Source of the DNA: Adineta steineri
Lineage: Eukaryota > Rotifera > Eurotatoria > Adinetida > Adinetidae
DNA length: 64,000 nt
Assembly (NCBI GenBank): GCA_905250115.1
Contig: CAJNOI010000012.1
Location: 562,619-626,618, forward strand
Direction of reading: 5' to 3'
The notes beneath the pieces were generated by a model that saw only the letters and a list, made by a program, of their open reading frames with translations, was not told the origin of the DNA and made no database searches. Positions 31,406-44,363 of the stretch are shown piece by piece (position 1 is the stretch's first letter; each line of letters opens with the position of its first letter). A program made the translations under genes and the position numbers.

Positions 31406-32260
31406 ATGATTGTTACTCCTGTACATACAAATTCAATTAAAATATCATTAGTTCAAAGTATATAGAACATATTTTTTTTAAATTTCTTATTAATGATTAT
31501 CTTGATATATTTTTATTTTAATCAAAAAAAAAATAGCTGGATGCTGTAAAAGTGAATTTGATTCAACATATCCTCAACGTCTACATGGAATAATTTCATT
31601 CGAAGAATTTCGAGAATCAATTCAAAATATTAATCAACAAATCTCTTCTAGGAAACCCAGGCTGTTTGTTATGTTGATTTGTATTTTACTTGTAATTGCA
31701 AGTATTGTATTATTCGTTGTCGGTGGAATATTAGCTAAAAATTCTGGTACAGGTGGATTTCCTATATTAATTATCATTGCAATGGTAGTTTTTATTGTTG
31801 CATTCCTGTTTCTTTCTATTGGATTTGTGGTTATAAGAAGACTACGTGCGACTAAAATGTGACGAGCAATTGCGAATGAATCAATAAAATATTCTAGACG
31901 ATCACCAAAACCATGTAGTTGGCGATTGAATGCTTTTAGATATGTTACTGGACGATATCGAGGTCACCGACGTGTTGTAGTCATTTACAGTGTAAGTATT
32001 TTTTGGTTCATAGTAGAAATATTTGATAAAATTATTTGTAGTTAATGATTGATATTGGAAATTCTGTTGTTCCAACAAATCAAAATATACCGTCACAATA
32101 CAATCAAGTAGCTCCTCGACCAGTATCAACGTTTAATCAACAGAACGGTATTCCTCCACCATACTCTGGTCAACCAGTTGGAAGATTTTGTTCACAGTGT
32201 GGGACACCACGACAAAATCTTACAGCAAAATTTTGTCCATCATGTGGTCAGGCATTTTAA
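31406..32260 (+). pseudogene. Membrane protein with C-terminal zinc ribbon, in-frame TGA
   Basis: Exons 31406-31457, 31537-31991 and 32042-32260 join by GT..AG to 726 bp in one frame. The protein starts MIVTPVHTNSIKI. It has two membrane helices (LICILLVIASIVLFVVGGI and ILIIIAMVVFIVAFLFLSIGF), a basic region (RAIANESIKYSRRSPKP), a Pro/Gln-rich linker and a C-terminal zinc ribbon (FCSQCG, then FCPSCGQAF). A TGA at 31860-31862 interrupts the frame right after the second helix (ATKM, stop, RAIAN), although coding continues perfectly on both sides. A CGA to TGA change would explain it. The allele would make only the two-helix part. Function unknown; the topology suggests a membrane-tethered zinc-ribbon adaptor. 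Confidence 0.6.
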
Positions 32261-32791
32261 ATATAAGAATGTCTCATCGAAAGAGAACCCAATCTTTAAC
32301 TAATATATTATTGTATTTAGGAAAGATGATAACTGATATCTGGTAAAATTTTCCTCACAAATCAGCTATGAAAAACAAAGCCAATGTTCTGTTTTTATTT
32401 ATCAATTATTTTTAATGTTGTGTTTGTTGCAGATATTTCAATAAAAATATTTCTCGTTTTCATGATCATTAATTTGCAGTAGTATATTCAAAAGTTTTTC
32501 TGTCGTTTTAACGATTTTGTATTCAGCCATTGAACATGTCAGTAGATTATTTTCCACGACATTGTTGAGGAAACACACTGATTCTATCGATTACTTTCAA
32601 AACCACTGAATTAAGAAGATAGCGTATGGAATGTGACGAACTTTGATGTGCGCATTAAGAATCATGTTTAAGATGAGTGAATGTAGATTTATTATTATTA
32701 TTATTCACCTACCTTCAAGATGAATCTCACAGTTAGTTAATTTATTTTACTACAGAATGTTTATAATGAATGTCTGTAAAATGAAAATACT

Positions 32792-33569
32792 TCAATCGAC
32801 CGTTTTTTCGTGAAGTCCTTCCGACGAATCTTCGAGTTTCAGTTCGAATTTGTCTGAACCACGATAACGACCGGTTTCAACGGACCATTTGCCTTCAAAT
32901 TGAGCGTGACTTGAATTCCATGTTAATTGTAGAGTTACTGTATGTCCAAAATTTTCTTGAGAATCACCAGTGCCTGATTCATAGACTTTGGTTATTACAA
33001 TTCGTTGAGTTTCCATGGAAAATGTTCCGTCAATGGTAAACTTTCCGACATCATCATATCCATGACCAAATACTCGATCTGATTTACGATCAAATGACAA
33101 TATTATTTTATGCGGTTCATGCCATCGACCATACTGATAATATCGACCTCTCCAGATTCCATTCTTGAAACAATTTTCTTCATAAGTTTGATAAGTTCGA
33201 TTTTGTTCATTTGTAGAGTTTTGACTGACAAAAGCGAGATTCGATTGTGAGGGTCGACTTCGATATTTACGATAACAGTAAATAATCAAAAAGATAATTG
33301 CGATTAGAGCAAGTACACTACCTATTACACTGCCTGCAATGATTCCTGTACGTTGACAACTTGCACCTTGGCATCTACTTTCATTACGAATACTACCTAA
33401 AATTAATATTAGTCAATACGAAATTCAGTTTTCAAATGATATAATTACTTCGATAGCGACTACTACTACTACTACCACTACGAGTTCCACCACCGCCACG
33501 AGCACCCTGGGCATGAACAACGATGCCGAGCAAAGCAATAATCAGAAGAAGATGAAATACAATGTGCAT
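32792..33569 (-). CDS. Type I membrane protein with beta-rich cytosolic domain
   Basis: Exons 33569-33449 and 33396-32792, with a 52-bp intron. The ATG at 33569 begins a clear signal peptide (MHIVFHLLLIIALLGIVVHAQ). A short Gly/Ser-rich ectodomain follows (GARGGGGTRSGSSSSSRYRS) with two Cys (RCQGASC), then a membrane helix (GIIAGSVIGSVLALIAIIFLIIYCY) and a basic stop-transfer segment. The C-terminal 110 residues are beta-rich with recurrent patterns (FKNGIWRGRYYQYGRWHEPH, DVGKFTIDGTF, FEGKWSVETGRYRG), suggesting a small barrel; I know no named family for it. Rare codons or breaks are not seen. Function unknown; its architecture fits a cell-surface receptor or adaptor. Confidence 0.65.
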
Positions 33570-33951
33570 AGCGATTAGTATTTCCAGACAATTTTCGATC
33601 GTATACTTTATTATATTGTCAATCTCAGTGAATATGTTTACGAAAGAATGTTGATTTGATAGAAATGAATAAAAATTGTTCGTATAATAAGGTGCCAACA
33701 GCGCTTATATATATATTAGAAAGAAAAAAGCACGACCATGAATGTTAATATTATTTTTCTTTTCGTTCTTTCTGATTTTGTCGGATAAATATATGTGTGC
33801 ATATTACTAATTTTTCATTTTTTGGCAAGAATAATGAAGCACGATATACATATCGTTTTTTTGTCTTCTGTTAAAGCACGAAATGAATATTATATTAACA
33901 TAGCCCAATCAAGTTTAAAATGCTGAATTACACGCGTACACGCTCTATATT

Positions 33952-34161
33952 GAGGGCGGGCGGGTGTAGGTATTATTCTTATCTCATACACGACGATGAA
34001 TATTATTTAAAATATTCATAATATTTGCATAAGAAGTGTATGTCTCTACCACAACCGTACAATTAAAATTTCCTAAGTTTTGTATTATTATTGATATTAT
34101 AATTAAGTATGAAAATAAAGGGTGTGGGTGCGGGTGTGAAATAAGAATAACATCCACCCTC
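33952..34161. repeat. Two facing TGTGGG-type elements
   Basis: GAGGGCGGGCGGGTGTAGG followed by TATTATTCTTATCTCATACAC (33952 on) and, 165 bp away in the other orientation, AGGGTGTGGGTGCGGGTGTG with AAATAAGAATAACATCCACCCTC (34119-34161). The middles (TTATTCTTATnTCA) match when one is reversed, so these are two copies of one element. The neighbouring stretch 33570-34590 has no gene. Confidence 0.75.
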
Positions 34162-34590
34162 GGGATTGACCTTACATTCAAAATATATTAGTTAACTAAG
34201 TTCGAATTGAGACTAAACTCGATAGTCAGTCAGATTCGAGTTTAGAAATTCGTAATTCCAACGGTGCTTTATGTCACATCCCTCATCTACACATTTTATT
34301 ATCAGATAGTAAATTAGTAACGGTGTGTTTCAGAAATAAGCTCATGATTATTTTCTTCGAGATGAAAAAAATCTTTCTTTTGGTTTTTTATTATAGATAC
34401 CTAATGCATATAAGCAAAAAGGAGTGTTCGTTGTTATCTTTCATATGAGTCGATGATGGTATGATTATTATATCTCTAAATGAAAAAGAACAAAGAAAAA
34501 AATCTTCTTTTTTTGTTATAATAAGGAATGAAATATATTCTATAACATTCAAACCAAGTCTAAGCTTATCTTTCTATTTTTCACTTCTTA

Positions 34591-35103
34591 ATGCAATCTC
34601 TTGATAAAATTATTATTAGTACCTTTATAATATTTTTTATTTTTGCTTTTACATTTGATTATATTAATTCTGTTGCTCCAGCAAATGAACGAATTACCAA
34701 TGAAAAAACATCCAAATGGATTTGGCCACCACAATTTATTTTGAAACTATATTATTGGTGGTGTGAAAATGTTGATCCAATGTTACTTACTAATGATTAT
34801 TTAGTAAAATATCTATGTTTTCTTTCACCATTTCTATTTGCACCATTTTATTTAATTGGAATCTATGCGATTTCTAATAAAAAACAATGGATTCGTATTC
34901 CAATAATTATATATTCATTAATATTTTTTTTTGATTTAAATTATTTTTTTTATCAAGCTATATTTGGTGAAGAAAAAACACGAAATTTATTATTATTTAC
35001 ATTAGTATATGGTTATTATCAAATATTTCCAATCATTTTAATTTATCGATTTTTACCAAAGAATGTTCTCAAAAATGCATCTCATCGAATTAAGAGCAAT
35101 TAG
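34591..35103 (+). CDS. TMEM97/EXPERA-domain membrane protein (170 aa)
   Basis: A four-helix endoplasmic-reticulum membrane protein of the EXPERA family, closest in pattern to TMEM97 (sigma-2 receptor, which takes part in sterol handling). Features in order: N-terminal helix (KIIISTFIIFFIFAFTFDYI), an acidic WCENVDPMLL segment matching the DPL motif region of TMEM97, helix 2 (YLCFLSPFLFAPFYLIGIY), the motif KKQWIRIPIIIYSLIF (TMEM97 has KWIRxPxIIYS), and a last helix ending in a basic tail (HRIKSN) that could be a retrieval signal. Length matches the family (about 170-180). Single exon, ATG at 34591, no breaks. Sterol isomerase activity is not implied. Confidence 0.8.
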   Translation: MQSLDKIIISTFIIFFIFAFTFDYINSVAPANERITNEKTSKWIWPPQFILKLYYWWCENVDPMLLTNDYLVKYLCFLSPFLFAPFYLIGIYAISNKKQWIRIPIIIYSLIFFFDLNYFFYQAIFGEEKTRNLLLFTLVYGYYQIFPIILIYRFLPKNVLKNASHRIKSN

Positions 35104-35199
35104 AATATAACGAACATTTTCTTAATTGATTATAAATACACGAATTTTATATAAAAAAATTATTAATTAATAAATACGTTGAATAAATTTAGATGATAT

Positions 35200-35241
35200 T
35201 GGGTGTGGATGTGAATGAAAATATACAACATTCACACCCAC
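35200..35241. repeat. TGTGGG-type inverted repeat
   Basis: TGGGTGTGGATGTGAATG (35200 on) pairs with CATTCACACCCA (35230-35241). It sits just after the EXPERA gene. Confidence 0.7.
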
Positions 35242-35486
35242 TGATAAGGGCATCTATATCACCTTTTGTATTACTCTCAATGCTCGTCGACATTAGCAAA
35301 GAACTAATGAATTTTTCTGATGCGTATAGAAAATAGATTACAGGATTCAAATTGTATTGAATAACTATGTCGATAAATAAAACAAATATATTTAGTCATG
35401 AAAATATATATGAAAACAACATTGAATCTAGGACAAAAAAATAGAAAAACTAGTATTTCAGAATGTATGTGGGTGATCACAATACT

Positions 35487-35506
35487 TGTTTGTTTGTTTG
35501 TTTGTT
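35487..35506. repeat. (TTTG)n microsatellite
   Basis: About five copies of TTTG, a few bases before the stop codon side of the 7TM gene. Confidence 0.8.
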
Positions 35507-35526
35507 TTCAAAATTGAATCGATTAA

Positions 35527-36818
35527 TCAATTGTTTGGCCTTACTGCATGTGAATTAGGAGTAGTGATCGGATGTTCGTAGCTTCGCCAAGTGAAGAGAC
35601 GCATGAGTTCTTGACGAAACAATTTACTCGATAATGTAAAAAGATAGAAAGTTGTACAAGCGCCAGTGGTAGACAAGAGGCCGGCGATGTTTACGAACAA
35701 ATTCACTTGGGCAAGCTGCACATCATTGAATAATGTATTTGTGGTTAGTGAAAGATAGATATAGCCAACGGAATTAGGAATTGTCAGTACCGCAAAGTAG
35801 ACAGACTGTGCTACCATCATTCGAATCAGCTGTCGATCAATTGTCTTTTGACGTTGTAGCTGCTCTTGTATCGATGTTGTCAATCCAGTACCAGTTTGAG
35901 TTTTATTATTTGATGCAGTGACTCTTCTCACTGATTGTTGAACATGTCGAATGGTGAGCGACCCAAAAATAAGCATGATAATCGATGGACCTAAGTTAAA
36001 TATCAGGAAATTCCAGATACCATTAAAAAGTGGGTTTGCACTTGGACCTGCGTAGCATTTCCTAATCGTTGATGTGTTTTCATATTGAACCAGTACATGG
36101 GTATAAAGAATACCAATAGCTATCACCATGAGTGGAGTAGATCGAGAAGCAACACGAAGACTACTCCACGCTCGCAACATAGTAGAAGGCGAACTGCAGA
36201 GAAATCTATTGAAAAGAAAGGCATCTTCTTTAAAATTGAATGACGAGTGTTATTAATAGGGTCTACTTTTAACTACAGTCATTCTGTCTATCCAAAATTT
36301 AACAAACAATATTTGAATTTTATGTTGCAGAAAATTTTGAAGATCCATCGATTCTATCCTCAATAGACATGACTAATAACCCGCGCAGATTTAAACTCTA
36401 CTTACCGGTCGATAGAAGCGAGAGCAATAAACCATGATGCCAGAGCTCTAAAAATACAGAGGAAGAACAAGATTTGCTAGATAGTCTAAAATTAGAGGTA
36501 ATACCGTGAACAAAACAAAATCCATGAAAGAATTTTGCATGATGCATTTGAGTATTTAAAAACGTCATAATTGAATACATATTGAAGAAGTCGCAGTGGC
36601 AAATTTATATAGCTAACAAATAAACCAGTCACGGTTGCAGCCAAAAAGTAACATGCACATGGATTTGAACGAAGTATCGGACGTGTAAACACATAAATGC
36701 TTAACAAATGACCAACTGTACCAAGAGCAATTGATGCAAAAGTCCAAAACAAGAAAAACACTTCATTGGCATAATTAAGAGCATTAATTTCAGCTATAGT
36801 AGCATTTGATAATGACAT
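35527..36818 (-). CDS. Rhodopsin-like 7TM receptor (344 aa), three exons
   Basis: Exons 36818-36505, 36447-36406 and 36205-35527 (314+42+679 bp, one frame). The 42-bp middle exon carries the end of TM3 and the DR motif (ALASWFIALASIDR), completed by the next exon as DRF. Helices: TM1 FFLFWTFASIALGTVGHLLSI, TM2 ACYFLAATVTGLFVSYINL, TM3, TM4 RSTPLMVIAIGILYTHVLV, TM5 FLIFNLGPSIIMLIFGSLT, TM6 RMMVAQSVYFAVLTIPNSVG, TM7 NLFVNIAGLLSTTGACTTFYLF. A Cys before TM3 and one in the second loop (RKCYAG) could form the usual disulphide. Same broad class as the receptor at 23471 but with different intron structure. Ligand unknown. Confidence 0.8.
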
Positions 36819-38501
36819 ATTCTTGCTAGATAATAATTCTAAATAATCAAAAAAGAAATAGATGTTGAAATGAGTGTGTTTTATGTTGTTTGATGCTTCT
36901 TTTTTTTAAATCTAACATTGTCACGCATATGAATGTTCAAGAGAAATTATGGATTCATTAATTTTTTGTCAAAGCAATTCGTCGTTGCTTCGATGATTTC
37001 CTCGCATGATTTTCTCACATACTGCATGATAAAACAAAAGCTGTCAAAACTGATTTACTTCTTCACTACAATATTGTCACAAATGAAGAAAAGCAGCGCT
37101 TTGCATAATCACAGGGAATTTCAACTATCAGTACGAGTGCTATTCTATTTTTCTCTATCTTCATAATGAAGAATAAAGAACACAGTTATCATCTCTTCCA
37201 CTCTCTCTCTTTTTTTCTGCTTTTTTAAATAGTTTGAACTACGAGTGTTGATTCTAATGAACCATTACTTCAAAAATATTAGAGAAAATCTTGACAATAC
37301 TCAGACATGGATGGATGTGACTTTAGCGATGATAAATCCACTTTGAATTTATTATTACAGAAAACATCACAACTCTTTGTAAAACTAACTAAGATTAATA
37401 TTTTTTTATATTTCAGTTTTTAAATAATGCATAATCATTCATTAAGAATACCATATTGAGTGTGTGGATTTATATATAGACTTCACATCTTTCAAGTCAT
37501 ACCCACACTCACGATGTACTTTGTGTATTGATTCATATTTTTGAAAGAATTTTTATACGATTAAATTTTTGCCCATCGTTATTGGAAAAGCTTTCTTTTT
37601 CTTCCTTATAAATATCTATGCATTTATGAAAATTATTTTGCAAAATGTTTGCTGTATAATTTTTTAAAAATTTAACAGTGAAGGATTGATATGGAGTTAT
37701 AGATATATCGTAATATTTCATAGCGGATATGACAACAACATTTTTAGGGTATATGTTCTGCACAATTCGAGTTTGAAAGTCATTTTTTACACTCAAATAT
37801 TTAACTGTCTAATATTATTGTCTTCAATTACTATTTTGTAATGTGAATCTCTTGAAAATACAATCGAAACCACTTGTCGTCACCTTTATAAGTATCGCAA
37901 TTTGTTTTAGGATTTAGTTTTATGCAAGTATCAAATTTCTCTTATGTGAATAGTTAAAATTGTCAACACAACTTATTTTTCTATAATATTTTCATCTTCC
38001 AACTTATTGTGACTTTAAATTACTTTTATAATACTATATTTGATTTAAATTTTTCTTTTCGATCTCAGAATTTTCTTAGATTTAGATTAAACGTGCTCAT
38101 TTAAACTAAAGAAATCGATACAAATGATGTGATATTACTTATCTTTTAATAAACTTATGATTTGCATCGTTATTATTGTGCTGATTATTGTTGTATTTGT
38201 TTCTACTCAAGGCAAATGAAAATAAAGTAACTCAATATTTTAATAAATAAATAAATACAAATCTGGTGTATTAGTCCGAAATGATAATATTATTAGAATG
38301 ACTTATACATTATTTAAAAGTATCTGATTACCTGAATTCAGTGCATTATTTATCCAATCAAGAAGTTTAATATCTACAAATATTTTCTTTTTTTATCGCT
38401 TCTGTGATGTTGTATATAAAAAGTGCAAGACAAGTAATAAAACAGAGTATATATCAAATTGACATTAACATTTTGAAAAAACTTACTTCTCTCGCGATTT
38501 G
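36819..38501. other. Intergenic, little seen
   Basis: A TGTGGG-type inverted pair lies at 37458-37512 (GAGTGTGTGGATTTATATAT and CATACCCACACTCACG). A 20-codon ORF at 38157-38219 (MICIVIIVLIIVVFVSTQGK) looks like a lone signal sequence but has no continuation that I can find. No other gene is supported. Confidence 0.5.
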
Positions 38502-39557
<1,056 letters not shown>

Positions 39558-39870
39558 ACTAATAAGACTTTGCTGATATCTCTTTTGGTGCATGAATTTC
39601 AACTACATAAATATGCAACTCTGTTTGAAATTCTTTCAATTAGTCGATTCGAAAAATTCAAAATCTCGTTGAAAAGTATATCCATTCTGAAGTGCTTCGT
39701 GATATGAAGTTTTATTGAGGTTCAGAAAAATTCACCGCTAATCTGATTTTGACTCGGCTGAGACTCTCATTAGGTAAAAATAGCCACTAAAATAATTTAT
39801 TTGTTTTGATGTTACTATTATCTTATGAGTACAATGATCATAGTACTTATAAATGATTTACATTTTGACT

Positions 39871-39928
39871 TGTGTGGGTGTGGGTGTGGGTGGGTGTCGG
39901 TATTATATCCATCACACACCCACACCCT
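39871..39928. repeat. TGTGGG-armed inverted repeat with G-quadruplex motif
   Basis: The left arm holds GGGTGTGGGTGTGGGTGGG (39876-39894), four G-runs with loops of 3, 3 and 1 bases, a canonical quadruplex motif. After GTCGGTATTATATCCATCA comes CACACCCACACCCTC (39914-39928). The interval 39558-40515 contains no gene that I can support. Confidence 0.85.
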
Positions 39929-40515
39929 CAAGATTTTAAGTTGTAAAATGTTGAAATATGTATAATTTTGAGTTTTTCTGTCTACGAACAAAATCGATGC
40001 ATAAATGAAATTGAACTGAATCAAGCTATTATTTATCTTAAACATCTTTTGATTGATTCATGAAAAAGGGCTAAATATGTATGATTTTTTCAACTTACAA
40101 TATTTTTATACCAATGGTATCATTTTATCAAGTTCTAACAATGAAAAATATACCTTTAGTTTATAGAGACAGCTTACTATCTCAAGTCAGCATCAATATA
40201 TATGTATAATCACTTATAATGTTGCATTTCTTTTAATTTTTATTATTTGTATTGCATCATTTTAATTCATGGTTACTTTTCTTTTTTGCCACGTCTCTAT
40301 CGACTCCGCCGACCTCTTTTTCTCTTCAACGTTACGTGCTCTTATTATTTTCTTTCAACTATTTAACAGAACGCAAGAAAGAAATGCCTTATTTTTCATG
40401 GGAACAACAAAGTGCGTATGAGTTGTGCAATAACTATGTGATGCAATGCTTTGCACTTACAAGTATGTATATATAGTTAGATTTTTTTTTCTACAATTAT
40501 ATATATTTATAAAAT

Positions 40516-43500
40516 ATGACTGCAATCGTTGAGAATAATTTTTCAACATTAAATTCTCTTAAAAATATGGAAATATCTAATAAAACATGTGACACGATAA
40601 CAAATGAAGATATACAAGCAATTGAATCAATTTATTCATATTGGTTTGGTGAAAATATTAATACATGGTCGAAAAGTTATCCAGTAAGTACACAATTATG
40701 GTCTAAAGTTAATGAACAAACAGATCAAGAAATTCGAGATAAATTTGAAAAATATTTAATCGATGCAACAACATCAAATAATAATCTTTATCAACGTTGG
40801 AAAACAACTAATCAAGGTCAATTAGCATTAATTATTTTATTTGATCAATGTCCTCGTAATATATATCGTAATACAAAAAAAATGTTTGAATTTGATCCAT
40901 TAGCTCTTAAATTATCACTTGAAATTATTAATGATTCAACATATATAACAACATATAGTTTACCTGAACGATTGTTTATCTATTTTCCTCTTGTTCATTC
41001 GGAAGAACTTTCCTATACAACAAAAGGTGCAAATTTAATGAATGATCTCGTAACACAAATAACTCAACGTGATTTACGTAAAAGATATAATAAAAATGCT
41101 CAAATGGCAAAACTTTATCAAGAAATCATTGAATTATTTGGTCGTTATCCAAATCGAAATCATTTTCTTGAACGTCAATCAACTATAGAAGAAGAAAAAT
41201 ACTTAAAAACAGCACGTAATGGTTTTATAAAACCCATTAAAACTATCAAATCTACTATTGAAAATGAATTGCCATCTCTTCCAACTCAATCAACATCTCC
41301 TCTTTTAAAAATACTTGTTCTTCATGGTTTTCGTCAAAATGCGAATAGTTTAAAACGTAGTGCAAAGAAACTCTTCAAAGGATTAAAAAACGTTGCAACA
41401 TTTTATTTTGCTAATGGTCCATTACCATGTAATACAACAGGTGACACGAAAGAATCATTATCAAATGCTTTTGATAATGAAAATATGCCTGAAACAAGTT
41501 ATCAACGACAATGGTGGAATGCATCAACAGATTATAAAACTTATCATCATTTAGATGTTTCATTACATTATATTGATAAATTATTTAAATCGGAAGGTCC
41601 ATTCGATGGAATCATAGGTTTTTCAGTATGTCATAGAATTTGTTTTTTTTTGATAATTTAATTCTCATTTTTTTTATTTAGCAAGGAGCTGCATTAACTG
41701 GAATTTTATGTGGTTTACAACCATTTGGAAATATTACGTTTAATTTTGCTATTTTAATTTCGGGATTTCCTTCTCGAGCAGAATGTCATGAACAATTAAT
41801 GCAACCGAATTCAATTAAAAATATACCATCTTTACATATTTATGGAACTAATGATGTTTTAGTTACTAATGATCGAACATTACAATTAGCCGATGTATTT
41901 GAAAATTCTTTAGTTTTATCACATCTTGGTGGACATTTTACACCAAATACATGGCCAAGTACTGATATCATACAATTCTTACTTGAACAACAAAAATGTT
42001 TATCAAATAAATTGAATATTTCACAAAATCCTGATACATTACAATTTCAATCCTTAAAAACATTTGAAGAAAAACTCAAAGCAACAATTTTCTTTCATCA
42101 AAAACAAATCTCAAATATTCCAGCTACTGAACGAAAAAATACAAAAATATCCATTATTCCAATTGGTTTATCTAAATCATTTGATCAATCAAATATTGAA
42201 ACTATTATTAATAATAATATCGATGATTATCTATTAGATGATATTATGTTACTTATCTGGTGTGAACGAACAACATTTCATAATAGTGAACCAAATGATA
42301 ATGATGATAAAAATCCAATCTCATTATTTTTTCGACATTGGATATTATTATATTTGAAAAAATCCGATGAATTGCTTTCATCATATTTTAATTTTATTCC
42401 AAAATATGGTAGTTGGGGAGATTTAAAAACTTTATATTTATCTGTTTGTCAAATGGATAATGAATTTATTGATAAGAAAATTTTATTGAATAATTTGAAA
42501 GAAGAATGTGTAAAAATGTTTGGTGAACAATTAAAACATGATTCTCGTATTATTTTAAATCAACCAGATGAATTAGCAAATGAACAAGAAGAACAAATGA
42601 ATCTTAAAAATCAAGAATGGATTAGTAATTGTGCAAAAGAAGCTCCACGACTTGCTAGTAATCGTAATAATTTAAGCACAAGTAAGTTTTTTTTCTCATT
42701 AATCTTATAAATATTTTTTCAAAATTTTTCTATTTTTAGTTATGGCAAAAGCAATTGCAAAATATATGCGACCAATTATTGATATTAATAATAAAACTGA
42801 AAAAGGTTATGTATATCAAATGTATCGACGATTAATATCAGATATTTGTCATGTATTGAAAAAAGCATCACCAACTTATGTTGATGAACAAGTTAGATTA
42901 CGAACACGACGAGATCGGGCATTTCAATATACAAAAGAACAACGAGAACAATTATTAAATGCTCCACCTTCAGCCTACATAACAAATCCTGAACCCGAAC
43001 CAGGTAAATTTATTTTATTTCATTTATTCATCATTTAACATCTTTTCTATTTCTAAGTTGTTCCATGTTCCTTACAAGACTTACAACCATTATTAGAACA
43101 TTTAATATTGAATAAACCTGGTCCTGATAATGATAATCAATCGATTGTCTTCTCACGTGGTACAATTATGACAGGTGGACGATTAGATTTATGTAAACAA
43201 GTTGTAGGTCCACAAGGTATACAACCATTACTCGATGCAATGAAAAATAGTTCAGTAGTTAATCGATTATTATTAGGTTAGTTCGTTGAAAAAAAATATT
43301 TTTACAACGAATTTGTATATGATTTTTGTTTTTTTTTCTAGGAAATAATATTGTTGGTTTACCTGGTGCTCAAGCTATTTCTCAATATATTCGTTTTAAT
43401 ATCGATTCAAATATTGATACATGGTATATAGCTGGTAATAATTTCGACGGTGAATGTATGTCATTAATATGTGAAGCATTAGCAACCGATACAAAAGTTA

Positions 43501-44363
43501 AAGCACTTTGGTTAAAACGAAATCCAATATTACCTAATGGAGTTATTCATATTGCTCAAATGTTAACAACAAATCATTATTTACAAACATTAGATTTATT
43601 AAATACTGGGTTATTAGATGAGGGTTGTGAAATATTATTTAATAGTTTGAAATTAAATCAAACATTAAAACATTTGTATTTGGATACAAATGGTCTTACG
43701 ATTAAAAGTGGACGAATTATACGTTTATATTTTGAACAAAATGAGAATCATTTAGAATCATTATATTTATCATGTAATGCATTAGGTGATGCAGGTACAT
43801 GTGAAATAGCAGCTGGATTAAAACATGATAAACATCTTAAACGACTTGGTTTAGCATCGAATTGTATTGGTGTTGATGGTGCACGAGCTTTAGTTGATGT
43901 TCTTATTGATCATTCATCACTTGAACAATTAAATCTTGGTTATATGAAAGCAACAATTTTACTTGGTGGTTTAGATAATGTTATTGGAGATGAAGGTGCA
44001 ATTGAAATTAGTCGATTGATTCGTTCTAATCAACATATTCGTTCAATTGATTTAACATTTAATGGTATTTCACAAAAAGGATTAATACAATTAAAAGATG
44101 CTTTAAAACAAAATCAAACTTTGACAACATTAAAAATCTTACAATTTGGACAAGTACTTAATGAATTAACTAAAGAAGAAATTAATACAAAAACTGAACA
44201 AAATAAAATTGAATGGGGTAAACAAATACTTAACAATGATCCTAATTATACTAATACACCACCAACAAAATCTGAATGTTTGAAAAAAGGTCAAGAATTA
44301 AATGATGAAATCAATTTTCCTGAACATGTCATGGAAATAATTAGTTATTATCGAACACATTAA
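40516..44363 (+). CDS. DUF924-FSH1 hydrolase-DUF2828-like-LRR fusion (1204 aa)
   Basis: Exons 40516-41625, 41682-42681, 42740-43003, 43058-43276 and 43342-44363, joined by four 54-65 bp GT..AG introns to 3615 bp in one frame. Residues about 34-235 are a DUF924 domain (YWFG, LALIILFDQCPRNIYR, HSEE motif). Residues about 263-470 are an FSH1/OVCA2-type serine hydrolase: LVLHGFRQNA, nucleophile elbow GFSQGA (S370), D428 in YGTNDV and H455 in GGHF, so the triad is complete. Residues about 490-760 resemble DUF2828 (LIWCERT, IPKYGSWGDLK, YRRLISDI), an all-helical TROVE-like region; this call is less certain. Residues about 790-1130 are ribonuclease-inhibitor-type LRRs (LKALWLKRNPI, LKRLGLASNCIGVDGARAL). 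The protein could be a sensor whose LRRs control an esterase; no such fusion is known to me. Confidence 0.75.

Noticed and set aside
31860..31862. Selenocysteine codon
   Set aside because: No selenoprotein family resemblance at this site and no recognisable SECIS hairpin noticed downstream; a nonsense change is simpler.
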